Origin: an uncultured Bacilli bacterium
GTDB taxonomy: Bacteria; Bacillota_I; Bacilli_A; Izemoplasmatales; UBA1188
Direction: 5' to 3'
Assembly: GCA_905235635.1 (NCBI GenBank)
Contig: CAJOMC010000002.1
Location: forward strand, 76,067 to 140,066
Length of the DNA stretch: 64,000 nucleotides
Shown piece after piece: positions 24,798 to 33,849 of the stretch. Every line of letters begins with the position of its first letter. Position 1 is the stretch's first letter. The position numbers and the translations under genes are program-made. A model generated the notes under the pieces. The model did not search any database. It was not told where the DNA came from and saw only the letters and a list, made by a program, of their open reading frames with translations.

Positions 24798-25182
24798 TAT
24801 TACTGCCTCCAATTTTATTCCTAATAACTTTCATATAGAACTTTCTGTCAATTTTTTCCAATTTGTACATTTCTTTTAATACAGAACTAGGTATTTCGCT
24901 GTGTTTTGTTACTTCATATGAATGATACCCGTTTTGAGGAGTGTTATCAGGCATAAACACAACTATCTTTCCGTCCCCGGTTACATTATATACTCGTTTT
25001 CCGTAAGAAATACCACTATTTAGTAATTTATTTCCTTCTTTCGTACTTTTTATTGGGTTTGGCGTTCCCCAACCTCCTACATCATGTTTTTTAGATGGAG
25101 CATATACTTTTTTTGTAACAAGTAGTTCTTCAATATTGCCTTTTGTTGGTGGACCACCAACATAGCCCTTAGGATTTCCCAT
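24781..25182 (-). CDS. Toxin-domain-like hypothetical protein
   Basis: MGNPKGYVGGPPTKGN linker, then ...YGKRVYNVTGDGKIVVFMPDNTPQNGYHSYEVTKH..., resembles C-terminal tips of polymorphic toxins. Confidence 0.5.
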   Translation of the reverse strand: MGNPKGYVGGPPTKGNIEELLVTKKVYAPSKKHDVGGWGTPNPIKSTKEGNKLLNSGISYGKRVYNVTGDGKIVVFMPDNTPQNGYHSYEVTKHSEIPSSVLKEMYKLEKIDRKFYMKVIRNKIGGSNNGSNK

Positions 25183-25891
25183 TTTTGCCTCCGTAATGCT
25201 TCGATGTCTCGCTCTCAAAATTTATTATTTTTGTTCTAGTGTTATCGACGACATCAAAAATATCTTTTGGCATTAAACCGTATACAACTATTACTGTCGG
25301 GTCAACTCTTTTAAGTAGTTCAACTAGGCCTAATTTAAAGTATTTTCTTTGTATTTTGTGATTTAGTACTCCCAAGGTAGATATAGCAACAACTCCTCTT
25401 TTAGGCAATCCAAGGAAGCAAAAGTCATAACTTCTTTCATCTGTCCACCTAACGTTAGGAATAACTTGGACTCCTAGTGAAGCCATCCACGATTCAAAAT
25501 ATCTTGTCCTCCTAACGCTATCTAGCTGTTTGCACAAGGGGAAACCAAAGCCCAATGAAAAGTCTGGCCCTATTATTCCTCCATATTTTTTAATTGACGA
25601 TAAGGAAAAACCTCTTTTATTTTCTAAGTTTCTTGTGGCACCTATCCAAATACCAAATGGACCATCGAATTTTTGATCATCTATATAAAAATGTATAAAT
25701 GTATCTTTAAGGTCCCCTTTTACGTTTTTTCTTTGGTCATATGGTATTATTCTTTTTGGAGTTCTGTATACATTATTTGGTACAACCGGAATCTCCCAAA
25801 AACCATCAAATGTCGATTTTTGTATCATAAATTCTTGAAAAACATCAACAAAACCGCGTCTTCTTCCATTAATAAATTCTTTTTTTGACAT
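25169..25891 (-). CDS. DUF4417-like protein
   Basis: IHFYIDDQKFDGPFGIWIGATRNLEN...GPDFSLGFGFPLCKQLDSVRRTRYFESWMASLGVQVIPNVRWTDERSYDFCFLGLPKRGVVAISTLGV. Confidence 0.75.
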   Translation of the reverse strand: MSKKEFINGRRRGFVDVFQEFMIQKSTFDGFWEIPVVPNNVYRTPKRIIPYDQRKNVKGDLKDTFIHFYIDDQKFDGPFGIWIGATRNLENKRGFSLSSIKKYGGIIGPDFSLGFGFPLCKQLDSVRRTRYFESWMASLGVQVIPNVRWTDERSYDFCFLGLPKRGVVAISTLGVLNHKIQRKYFKLGLVELLKRVDPTVIVVYGLMPKDIFDVVDNTRTKIINFESETSKHYGGKNGKS

Positions 25892-25996
25892 ATTATTTTC
25901 CTCCTTATTAGATTTAAAAAGAAAATACTAATAGAACATCACGCTTTTTCAAAATTATCCAAATAAAAAATCATGGAACACCTCCTTTTTCATAAG

Positions 25997-26026
25997 TTGA
26001 CAGCAAGGTTTTCTCCATGATATAAT
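25997..26026 (+). promoter_or_regulatory. Consensus sigma-70 promoter
   Basis: TTGACA (25997-26002), 18 nt spacer, TATAAT (26021-26026). Confidence 0.6.
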
Positions 26027-26032
26027 CTAAGC

Positions 26033-26081
26033 GCCAACATGATTAAATTCATGGAGAGCGGGTTTTTCCCCCGCTTTTTTT
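26033..26081 (+). ncRNA. Candidate ~50-nt small RNA
   Basis: Starts ~7 nt after the consensus -10; CATGA-ttaaat-TCATG hairpin then AGCGGG-tttttcc-CCCGCT-TTTTTT terminator; no ORF. Confidence 0.5.
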
Positions 26082-26100
26082 ATTTTCCTTATCTATATTA

Positions 26101-26772
26101 TTAAAAATTGTTCATAAAATCATCAATAGATTCTTTTACCTTTGGTTCGATATATATTCTCTTTATAGAGTTGGATACTTCTTGTATTAATTGTTTTATA
26201 TATACGTTTAATTCGCTATCTTCATAATTGTTTATTTCGCACACCTTAGAAAATTCATGTGTACTTCTAACAGCAAGCGTAATAATATTTTGAGGTTGAA
26301 CACTTAACGAATTGTATCTAGAACTAATAATTAGTATCTCTTCAATAGAATTGCATTCTTCTATCTCAGCAGAATAATAATAATCCATCGTTGCTATTTT
26401 AAGTTGTGCCTTTATCCAAGAGTACTCTAACGAACTATGATTAACGGAACTTAATAGAGTTTTTGACCAGCGAATTGTTCCATCATTTGTCTTGCGATTT
26501 ATTTTATTAATAAAAGAAATAATATACGCTTCAGTTTCTTTGTCACTTCCATAATCAAAATGAACAATACTATCCAAGCCAACGTTAAATATCGAAGAAA
26601 CACGTAATAACACATCAATATTAGGAAAAGAGAACTCCTCATTTTTATTCAATCTAGAAAAATAGCCAGGGCTTACATTACATTTAGCCTCTAAATCACC
26701 TATTTTGATGTTATTAAACTTACATAAAGCATATATATTGTCTACACATTTTTTGGCACTGAAATCTCTCAT
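26101..26772 (-). CDS. XRE-family HTH transcriptional regulator
   Basis: NNIKIGDLEAKCNVSPGYFSRLNKNEEFSFPNIDVLLRVSSIFNVGLDSIV; SD AAGGAGCAAAACATG. Confidence 0.8.
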   Translation of the reverse strand: MRDFSAKKCVDNIYALCKFNNIKIGDLEAKCNVSPGYFSRLNKNEEFSFPNIDVLLRVSSIFNVGLDSIVHFDYGSDKETEAYIISFINKINRKTNDGTIRWSKTLLSSVNHSSLEYSWIKAQLKIATMDYYYSAEIEECNSIEEILIISSRYNSLSVQPQNIITLAVRSTHEFSKVCEINNYEDSELNVYIKQLIQEVSNSIKRIYIEPKVKESIDDFMNNF

Positions 26773-26994
26773 GTTTTGCTCCTTTTCAATTACTACACTA
26801 TTATTATAGTTCATTTTACTAAAAATTCAATTTTTTCTCAAAAAATATTTTAATTTTGCCTATATCAAATAATTTTTTAGAACTTGTGATTAATTTCATT
26901 AATTGGTAATTTTATGTATTTTTATTCATTTTTATATTATTTTATATATTTTTATTTAATTATTATTAAAATTAGAGTTAGTTCAAGGAGAAAA

Positions 26995-27130
26995 ACTTCT
27001 CGGTTTCTTCAATAATGAATTTATTTTTTATGATAGTTGGTTTATAAAATACATAATATTCAACACCTGTATGAGTAGCATAATTAACTGCATATCTTTA
27101 ATATAATGCTTGCATACCCTTTAGTGAGAT
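26995..27130 (-). pseudogene. Decayed coding fragment
   Basis: Minus strand reads KGMQALY*RYAVNYATHTGVEYYVFYKPTIIKNKFIIEETEKFFS. Confidence 0.4.
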
Positions 27131-27262
27131 ATGAAAATCTATATTTAAAAACTTATTTTCACACATAATACACACAAATGATAGAGTAATATTAGGAGTT
27201 TTATCGCTTAGATATTAAGTAGTGTATAATATACTAAATTGAACTTTAAAGGAGGTAGATTC

Positions 27263-28042
27263 ATGTTTTGGGAAATAATATCGAAAACAATGGATGAACC
27301 TCAAATGTTTGGTTTATACCATTTTATATGGTTATTTATTATATTAGTAGTTTCAGTAATACTAAGTATTGTTCTTAAAAATGCTAGTCTTAAGAGATAT
27401 AAACTAGTTATTTTTATTATGTGGATTATTATTATAGGACTAGAAGTAATAAAAGAATTATCTCTTGCCTATAGAAACTCTTGGGAATATGTTTGGAGTG
27501 CATTTCCTTTTCAGTTCTGTTCGACAATATTCTATGTAATACCACTCCTTTTAATCTCGAGTCCAAATAAAGGAAAATTATCTAAGTTTGTCTTTTATTC
27601 AACAGTAGGTTTTACCGCAACATACCTCTTCTTTGGTGGACTTATAACTATAATAAATGCACAAACAATATTTTCTACATATATCTTCATTAATATTCAA
27701 ACAATGATTCACCATGGATCACAAGTAGTGCTCGGCATTATCACAATGGTTTATTTTAGAAAGGAGTTAAATTTTAAAATATTTTTAAGGGGATCAGTTT
27801 TGTTCTTAGTATTTGTCCTTATAGCTTTTATTATGAATGAGACATTTATTTTATTTCTCCCAGATAATTCATATTTCAATATGTTTTTTATCAGTAGGTT
27901 CTATGACCCACCAAAAGTGGCTCTATCTTTTTATAATATGGTTCCATACCCAGTTTATTTAATTGGATATATTTTAGGATTTAGTCTTTCAGCGTTTGTG
28001 ATTTACGTAATACCTAGATTGATAATAAAAGCGCGTTCTTGA
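27263..28042 (+). CDS. YwaF/TIGR02206-like integral membrane protein
   Basis: Polytopic; FGLYHFIWL, WSAFPFQFCSTIFYVIPLLL, MIHHGSQVVLGI. Confidence 0.7.
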   Translation: MFWEIISKTMDEPQMFGLYHFIWLFIILVVSVILSIVLKNASLKRYKLVIFIMWIIIIGLEVIKELSLAYRNSWEYVWSAFPFQFCSTIFYVIPLLLISSPNKGKLSKFVFYSTVGFTATYLFFGGLITIINAQTIFSTYIFINIQTMIHHGSQVVLGIITMVYFRKELNFKIFLRGSVLFLVFVLIAFIMNETFILFLPDNSYFNMFFISRFYDPPKVALSFYNMVPYPVYLIGYILGFSLSAFVIYVIPRLIIKARS

Positions 28043-28063
28043 TGACGCGCTTTACTTTAATAA

Positions 28064-28318
28064 TTATTCTTTCTTTACTATTCCTAAGACTAAAAAGAAT
28101 ATGGATAGCGCGAGGAGTATCATAGATAAATCTCCAAACAGCTCCGAGACAAAGGGTTTAGCGGGTGTTGCGTTAAACTCACTATGGAATAATAAATCAC
28201 TCCCTAGGTAATGATAAATAAAATATGTGAGTATAAGCAATACTATAGATATTATAAATATTATTAGTGATGGTTTTAAATATTCTCTCTTCCTCATAGT
28301 TAAATTATATATGAACAA
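28064..28318 (-). CDS. Small membrane protein
   Basis: Two predicted TM segments. Confidence 0.45.
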   Translation of the reverse strand: MFIYNLTMRKREYLKPSLIIFIISIVLLILTYFIYHYLGSDLLFHSEFNATPAKPFVSELFGDLSMILLALSIFFLVLGIVKKE

Positions 28319-28366
28319 TATAAGTTTTCCAATAATAAGATAAGAATATATGCGATAATAGATATT

Positions 28367-29044
28367 ATGAAGATTAAAGATGTTTTTGTTTCAATATTAA
28401 AAGGTATACTTGCGGGATTATCCATCGCCTTCGGTGGATTCTTATTTATTGTATCCACCACATATATTAAGGGTGATATAGGTAAAGCATTAGGTGCTAC
28501 TCTTTTCCCTATTGGTCTTTTTATAGTATGCACTTTCTCACTATTTTTATTCACAGGAAAGATTGGTCTCATATTTGAAGAAAAACAATCTAAAGAGTTT
28601 TATATCTCAATACCTTTAATGCTTATAGGAAATGCCATAGGAGCTATATCTTTAGGATATATCTTATTCTTCATTTTTAAGGATACAGATATTATGGATA
28701 GGGCTATAGAAGTATCAAATCTAAGGCTTAAATTTGATTCGTTTAGTGATTATTTAGCTTGTTTTATTAAATCTTCTCTTTGTGGGTTATGTGTATACCT
28801 TGCGGTAAAAGCATTCAATCAGAATAGATTAAAGCCTGTAGGTATATTCTTATTATTCTTCTTTATATTCTTATTTGTATATGCAGGGTTTGAACACTCA
28901 ATTGCGAATATGTATTATTTTTCTATGTCTAATAGTTGGAGTATTTATGCAATTATTGATTTAGTTCTTTGTATACTAGGAAATATCCTAGGTACTATAC
29001 CTGGCGTATTACTACTAAAACTATTTAATAAAAATAATAAATAA
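28367..29044 (+). CDS. Formate/nitrite transporter (FNT)-like membrane protein
   Basis: SILKGILAGLSIAFGGFLFIVSTTYIKG...GATLFPIGLFIVC...SSLCGLCVYLAV. Confidence 0.75.
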   Translation: MKIKDVFVSILKGILAGLSIAFGGFLFIVSTTYIKGDIGKALGATLFPIGLFIVCTFSLFLFTGKIGLIFEEKQSKEFYISIPLMLIGNAIGAISLGYILFFIFKDTDIMDRAIEVSNLRLKFDSFSDYLACFIKSSLCGLCVYLAVKAFNQNRLKPVGIFLLFFFIFLFVYAGFEHSIANMYYFSMSNSWSIYAIIDLVLCILGNILGTIPGVLLLKLFNKNNK

Positions 29045-29097
29045 TTATTCACTTTTATAAAATGAGAGTATAATTACTTCGTTTAGAAGTGAATTAT

Positions 29098-30396
29098 ATG
29101 GTCTTCTCAATTATTGTCGCAATAGTATCTATTGCATTAATGATGGTTCTAATACTATATTATCCAAGTATCAAAATTAAGGGTCATTCTTTTGATACTT
29201 TTTATTTACCTATATTACTTGGGGCAATTATATTACTGGTATCAAATACATTTGATAAAAGAGAACTTATTAATATACTATTCTCTAATAGTAAGATGAA
29301 TCCACTAAAGATTTTATCTTTATTTATTTCTATATCTTTTATATCAATATCACTAGATGAAGCAGGTTTCTTTGCGTATATGGCTCATAAGTTTATTAAT
29401 AAATATAAAAGCAATCAGTATAAACTATTCTTTGCCTTATACGCAATAGTGTCTATTTTAACTATTTTCACATCAAACGATATTGTAGTATTATCATTTA
29501 CGCCATTTATCTTATATTTTTGCGCACACGCCAAAATAAATCCTATTCCATATCTAGTTACGGAATTTGTGGCAGCGAATACTTATTCAATTCTTCTTCC
29601 CATAGGTAACCCTACAAATATATACTTAACAACAATATTTAATTTAAATTTCATAGATTATGTATTACATATGATTATACCAGTACTAGTCATAGGTATA
29701 GTTTCTCTTCTTGCATTATTACTACTATTTCATAAAAGTTTAAGTAAAGAAATTGAATCTAGTAGTGATGTAGAAGTATCTATTAAAAATAAACCTTTAT
29801 GTATTATATCTTTAGTAATACTCATAATAACTACTATCATGTTGGTTATTAGTAATTATATAGATATAGAGATGTGGTTAATAGCCACATCTAGCGCTTT
29901 TATATTATTAATAATATTATTAATTTATTCTATTGGGAATCGTAATAATAGTTATATCTTAAAACCAGTAAAGAGAGTGCCATATTCATTAATTCCATTT
30001 ATACTATCAATGTTTGTGATTATTATGGCAATAGATAGCTTTAATATATTTAGTAATCTTAGTTTACTAATTGAAAGAATTAATAATATAAAAGTAAGGG
30101 AATTAGTATATTTATATTCGTCTACTCTCACATGCAATTTAACTAATAATATTCCAATGACTATTGCCTTTAGTGAATTACTAAATAATACAATTAATTT
30201 AAATTATGTGTATTTAACTGTGATAGGATCAAATATTGGTGCACTACTTACGCCTGTAGGGGCACTCGCAGGTATTATGTGGATGAGTATCTTAAAACAC
30301 AATAATATAGACTATGGGTTTAAGGATTTCTTTAATAATGGTTTTGTGATTGTGAGTATGATATTACTAGGCACTACAGTGTATGTGTTACTCTAG
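29098..30396 (+). CDS. SLC13/ArsB-NhaD type ion permease
   Basis: FTSNDIVVLSFTPFILYFC...LLPIGNPTNIYL...TCNLTNNIPMTIAFSELL...GSNIGALLTPVGALAGIMW. Confidence 0.85.
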   Translation: MVFSIIVAIVSIALMMVLILYYPSIKIKGHSFDTFYLPILLGAIILLVSNTFDKRELINILFSNSKMNPLKILSLFISISFISISLDEAGFFAYMAHKFINKYKSNQYKLFFALYAIVSILTIFTSNDIVVLSFTPFILYFCAHAKINPIPYLVTEFVAANTYSILLPIGNPTNIYLTTIFNLNFIDYVLHMIIPVLVIGIVSLLALLLLFHKSLSKEIESSSDVEVSIKNKPLCIISLVILIITTIMLVISNYIDIEMWLIATSSAFILLIILLIYSIGNRNNSYILKPVKRVPYSLIPFILSMFVIIMAIDSFNIFSNLSLLIERINNIKVRELVYLYSSTLTCNLTNNIPMTIAFSELLNNTINLNYVYLTVIGSNIGALLTPVGALAGIMWMSILKHNNIDYGFKDFFNNGFVIVSMILLGTTVYVLL

Positions 30397-30476
30397 TATT
30401 TGATACTTAATATATAGTTTTTTTACAATAAATTATTGTATCCTAAGATAACCGAAAATATAAATATATAAGAAAA

Positions 30477-30503
30477 AAGTCGATAACTAAGTATCGACTT
30501 GTT
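30477..30503 (-). terminator. Terminator downstream of 30582..31121
   Basis: Minus strand AAGTCGATACTTAGTTATCGACTTTTTT, 9-bp stem. Confidence 0.7.
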
Positions 30504-30581
30504 CTGTAGCTCTATCAAAGTAGAAATGTTTTGATACATTTTAGCAACCTACCTTGTAATCGTGTAAAATTTTTAGCACCC

Positions 30582-31121
30582 TTATATCAAATCGTGTTGA
30601 CTTTTTGCGCCTCGATATTTTTTATAATTTAACATAAACAAGAACAAAGATAAAATTGATGTAATTACAATAGTGCAGGAACAAATTGTTTTACTAATTC
30701 TATCATTTTGTTTCATATCTTCTATAATGTCATCAACTTTAAGATAACTAATACCTTCGTACTCTATTGACATAATATCATTCGGAGACCAAAATCCTCC
30801 ATCAATATACGTTATTTTGATTTCCTTTCTTAACTCAATCACATCGAATAGTTCATGATTTATATTGTCATAATTAATTCCTGTTGCTTTATAAAAACCA
30901 CCATTAACTAATGTTATATTGAAACACGGTCCTTCATCGTTAAATAAATAAGAATACCATTTTTTATCTTTTTGCTCATATTTTTCAATGATACCATTTG
31001 TTGTTTTTAACGATTCCACTTTAGGAGGCACGTATGTAAACATTCCAATAAAACAAATAAGAATCAAGAAGAAAGATATTATAGCAATCATAAAATTGTT
31101 TTTTTCATATTTGCTCTTCAT
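30582..31121 (-). CDS. Hypothetical membrane protein (two TM segments)
   Basis: N- and C-terminal TM helices flanking a soluble domain. Confidence 0.65.
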   Translation of the reverse strand: MKSKYEKNNFMIAIISFFLILICFIGMFTYVPPKVESLKTTNGIIEKYEQKDKKWYSYLFNDEGPCFNITLVNGGFYKATGINYDNINHELFDVIELRKEIKITYIDGGFWSPNDIMSIEYEGISYLKVDDIIEDMKQNDRISKTICSCTIVITSILSLFLFMLNYKKYRGAKSQHDLI

Positions 31122-31204
31122 AAAACGATACCTCCAACTTTTACTACAATTATAAATTTCATAACTGGAATATCATAACAGTAAGTTTTTCTATTAACCT
31201 ATTT

Positions 31205-31500
31205 TTATTTTACTTTCCAATATCCTGTTTTTCCTGAACCAATCCTCTCAATTACGAATAATTCTTGCATTTTATTTAAATTGTTTTGAATGGCTGTATG
31301 ACCAAGACCAGTTTCTAAACCTAGTTCTGCGATTGTAATATTAGGATTATTTCTTATTGCTTTAATGATGGATAATTGTGATTTATTTAATAATTTATTA
31401 ACCATTTTTTCACCACTTTTATTAACCATTTTTTTCTCAATTTGGTAATCAACCGCATTGATAAAATTTAAATGTGCTAATACAATGCACCTTTTATAGA
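31205..31500 (-). pseudogene. C-terminal winged-helix remnant of an AlbA_2/AAA_4-type regulator
   Basis: ...INAVDYQIEKKMVNKSGEKMVNKLLNKSQLSIIKAIRNNPNITIAELGLETGLGHTAIQNNLNKMQELFVIERIGSGKTGYWKVK; open frame runs into direct repeat copy 1. Confidence 0.55.
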
Positions 31501-31634
31501 TGAAGGTGCACCCTTAAAGCCATATTTCTAGATATATACGCTATGTGACACGTGACTGGCGTGACAAACGTAACACTTAGGTATGATATGCATGTTTTAT
31601 ACAACAAAAGTTTTTAAAAACATGTTTAATACAA
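31478..31634. repeat. Direct repeat copy 1 (~155 bp, diverged)
   Basis: aatacaatgcacc...atagatgaaggtgcaccc...gtgacacgtgactggcgtgaca...acttaggtatgatatgcat...tttaatacaa, matches 33453-33611. Confidence 0.85.
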
Positions 31635-31650
31635 AGCCAAGTTAAGAATG

Positions 31651-32709
31651 TTATTTTAATCTAATATAATATGTTGACTTACCAACGCCTTCTTTTCTTA
31701 TTTCGCCTGAATCACATAATTCTTTTAAACTTCTTTCAATACTAGTTGATGATAATGAAGGCACTAGTTCTAGTATATCCCTCTTTGTGAATTTTCCCAG
31801 TTTAGAATTAACTGCCATTCTTACCACTTCAATACTAGGTTTCTTATCTAACACTAATTCTACTCTTTCTTCAAAATCATTATATGCACTAACAATTGTA
31901 CTTAACAAATATTTAATAAATGGAGTAGCGTCATCTTCATTTTCGTGCCACCCAATTTGAGAATCATATAATACATCATAATATAAATCTTTATTCTTAG
32001 CTATCTTAGCTTCAAGTGATATATACTTTCCTACATAATAACCAGAACGATATAGAAGCAGTGTCGTTAATAATCTAGACATTCTTCCGTTTCCATCAAT
32101 AAAAGGGTGGATACATAAAAAGTCATGAATGAACAGCGGAATTAAAATAAGCGGATCTACTACTCCTTCACCAAGAGTTCTATTGTATTCATCACATAAT
32201 TCTTGCATTGCGATTGGTGTCTCAAATGGTGATAATGGAGTAAATAAAGTATAAGATTTTCCATTTTCATTAGTTGCACTAATATAATTTTGGACATTCT
32301 TATATTTTCCACCATATGAAGTTGATGTATGAGATAATAATACTTTATGTAATTGAAGAATAAAATTAGGAGTTATAGGTATTGAATCAAAATTTTCATG
32401 TACAATGTTTAGTGCATCTCTATATCCTGCAATTTCTTCTTCAGCTCTATTTTTAGGAGCTGTTTTTTCATTCACTAATTGTTTTAGTCTAGTATTAGTT
32501 GTCCTAATACCCTCAATTTCATTAGATGATTCTGTACTTTGTATTTTAGCAATAATAACTAATTTCTCTAATTCTTCAGGCTTTTGTTTTAAAAATAATT
32601 GTTGTTTGCCTTTTTCTTCATGGATTTGAGTCAAATAATTGATTATCTTGATATCCCAAGTTTTATTTTTTAAGTTTGAGTAGTTAAATTTCTTCATTTT
32701 TCTCACCAT
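31651..32709 (-). CDS. Fic family protein (class II-like)
   Basis: HPFIDGNGRMSRLL Fic core; N-terminal inhibitory-helix motif SSNEIEG; C-terminal winged helix. Confidence 0.93.
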   Translation of the reverse strand: MVRKMKKFNYSNLKNKTWDIKIINYLTQIHEEKGKQQLFLKQKPEELEKLVIIAKIQSTESSNEIEGIRTTNTRLKQLVNEKTAPKNRAEEEIAGYRDALNIVHENFDSIPITPNFILQLHKVLLSHTSTSYGGKYKNVQNYISATNENGKSYTLFTPLSPFETPIAMQELCDEYNRTLGEGVVDPLILIPLFIHDFLCIHPFIDGNGRMSRLLTTLLLYRSGYYVGKYISLEAKIAKNKDLYYDVLYDSQIGWHENEDDATPFIKYLLSTIVSAYNDFEERVELVLDKKPSIEVVRMAVNSKLGKFTKRDILELVPSLSSTSIERSLKELCDSGEIRKEGVGKSTYYIRLK

Positions 32710-32901
32710 CCTTATTGTTTACGCACCAATTATATCACTTTTGGTGAGAAAAATCAAATTTTTGCGTCTGTTTGCTTATGATTTACTATATAGATTCTCT
32801 CATTTTTACAATCTTTCTCGTAAAACTGAATACCAAATGAGAGAATGATATTTAATCCTATCATCATAAATATCAAGACAAACTTCACTACCAAGTTCTG
32901 T

Positions 32902-32990
32902 AGCATGGTAAATTCACAATACATACTGAGCATTTATTAGGATTTAAAAAAAGCAGCAGGTAAAATTATAATTGATAAAGAACAAGCAAA
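32902..32990 (+). pseudogene. Internal fragment of a serine recombinase
   Basis: DNA closely matches 34335-34425 (catggtaaattcacaatacatactgagcatttattaggattt...gcaggtaaaattataattgataaagaacaagc). Confidence 0.85.
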
Positions 32991-33066
32991 CCTTCACTGA
33001 ATATTTCTCTAGGCTCAATTAATTCATTTTTATTTACGTAATAACACATAAAAATCAATCCTCCTT
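32991..33066 (-). pseudogene. 5' fragment of a second copy of the nucleotidyltransferase at 36802-37461
   Basis: AAGGAGGATTGATTTTTATG then MCYYVNKNELIEPREIFSE; intact gene MCDYVNKNELIEPREIFSEW. Confidence 0.85.
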
Positions 33067-33067
33067 C

Positions 33068-33290
33068 TTGTCCTTTTAATTTGATAAAGCTAATGATGAA
33101 TGGGAATTTGTAAATGTTTATACTGATGAAGGTATTAGTGGTACATCTACTAAAAGAAGTGATTGATTAAAGCAAATTATTAATGATGCCCTAATTGATA
33201 AAATTGATTTAATTGTTACTAAATCAATATCACGTTTTGCAAGAAACACTGTTGATGCCTTAGTTAATATAAGAAAGCTAATTTAACGAT
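33068..33290 (+). pseudogene. N-terminal fragment of a serine recombinase
   Basis: [63 protein letters not shown]. Confidence 0.85.
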
Positions 33291-33452
33291 TTAATTTTAT
33301 AAATAAATACTCTATATACTACTACTGCTATATTTATTGTAGAAATACCTTATAAATCATTAATATTTGCAGTATTTATTCCAATACAAAGAAAAATAGC
33401 CGATACTTTCGTATCAGCTATGCTTAACTATAATGTGAAAGGTAAGTATTGT

Positions 33453-33611
33453 TAATACAATGCACCCTCTATAGATGAAGGTGCACCCTCTAAACCTATA
33501 TTTTTAGGTATATGCACTTAGTGACACGTGACTGGCGTGACAGGTGTGACACTTAGGTATGATATGCATATTTCATACAACAAAAATTTTAAAATAACAA
33601 GTTTAATACAA
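33453..33611. repeat. Direct repeat copy 2, immediately upstream of the recombinase module
   Basis: See copy 1. Confidence 0.85.
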
Positions 33612-33623
33612 CTTGACTTTAAG

Positions 33624-33670
33624 CCTCTTTAGAGTGATAGATAGACACAACTTTAAGGAGGTTTTTATTA
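33624..33670 (+). promoter_or_regulatory. Leader with CCTCTTTAGAG / AAGGAGG SD-sequestering complementarity
   Basis: CCTCTTTAGAGTGATAGATAGACACAACTTTAAGGAGGTTTTTATTATG; near-identical block at 62931-62979. Confidence 0.5.
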
Positions 33671-33849
33671 TGCGTCATAAACAAATTGAAGGCGAAATAA
33701 AGTATAGATTTGCATGTCTTCTTCTAAATCAAATGCTTGAAGATAAAATTATAACAAAAGGTGATCTTATATCATTTAAGAAAAAGCTCATTAAAAAATA
33801 TAAGCCTATAATTAGTGTGTTGGAGGAAATCGATGAAAAAGATAATTAA
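33670..33849 (+). CDS. Small protein of recombinase module (SHOCT-like)
   Basis: MRHKQIEGEIKYRFACLLLNQMLEDKIITKGDLISFKKKLIKKYKPIISVLEEIDEKDN, SD AAGGAGG, overlaps recombinase. Confidence 0.6.
   Translation: MRHKQIEGEIKYRFACLLLNQMLEDKIITKGDLISFKKKLIKKYKPIISVLEEIDEKDN

Noticed and set aside
26880-26990. Repetitive TTTTTATT-rich tract
   Set aside because: Simple AT-rich low complexity in an intergenic region; no defined repeat unit.
30505-30590. Possible transposase relic (MYQNISTLIELQNKS...)
   Set aside because: Too short and without a recognisable family motif.
31651-32709. Fic-antitoxin toxin module
   Set aside because: The protein carries its own inhibitory-helix motif (SSNEIEG) and has no small adjacent antitoxin, so it fits a self-inhibited class II Fic protein.
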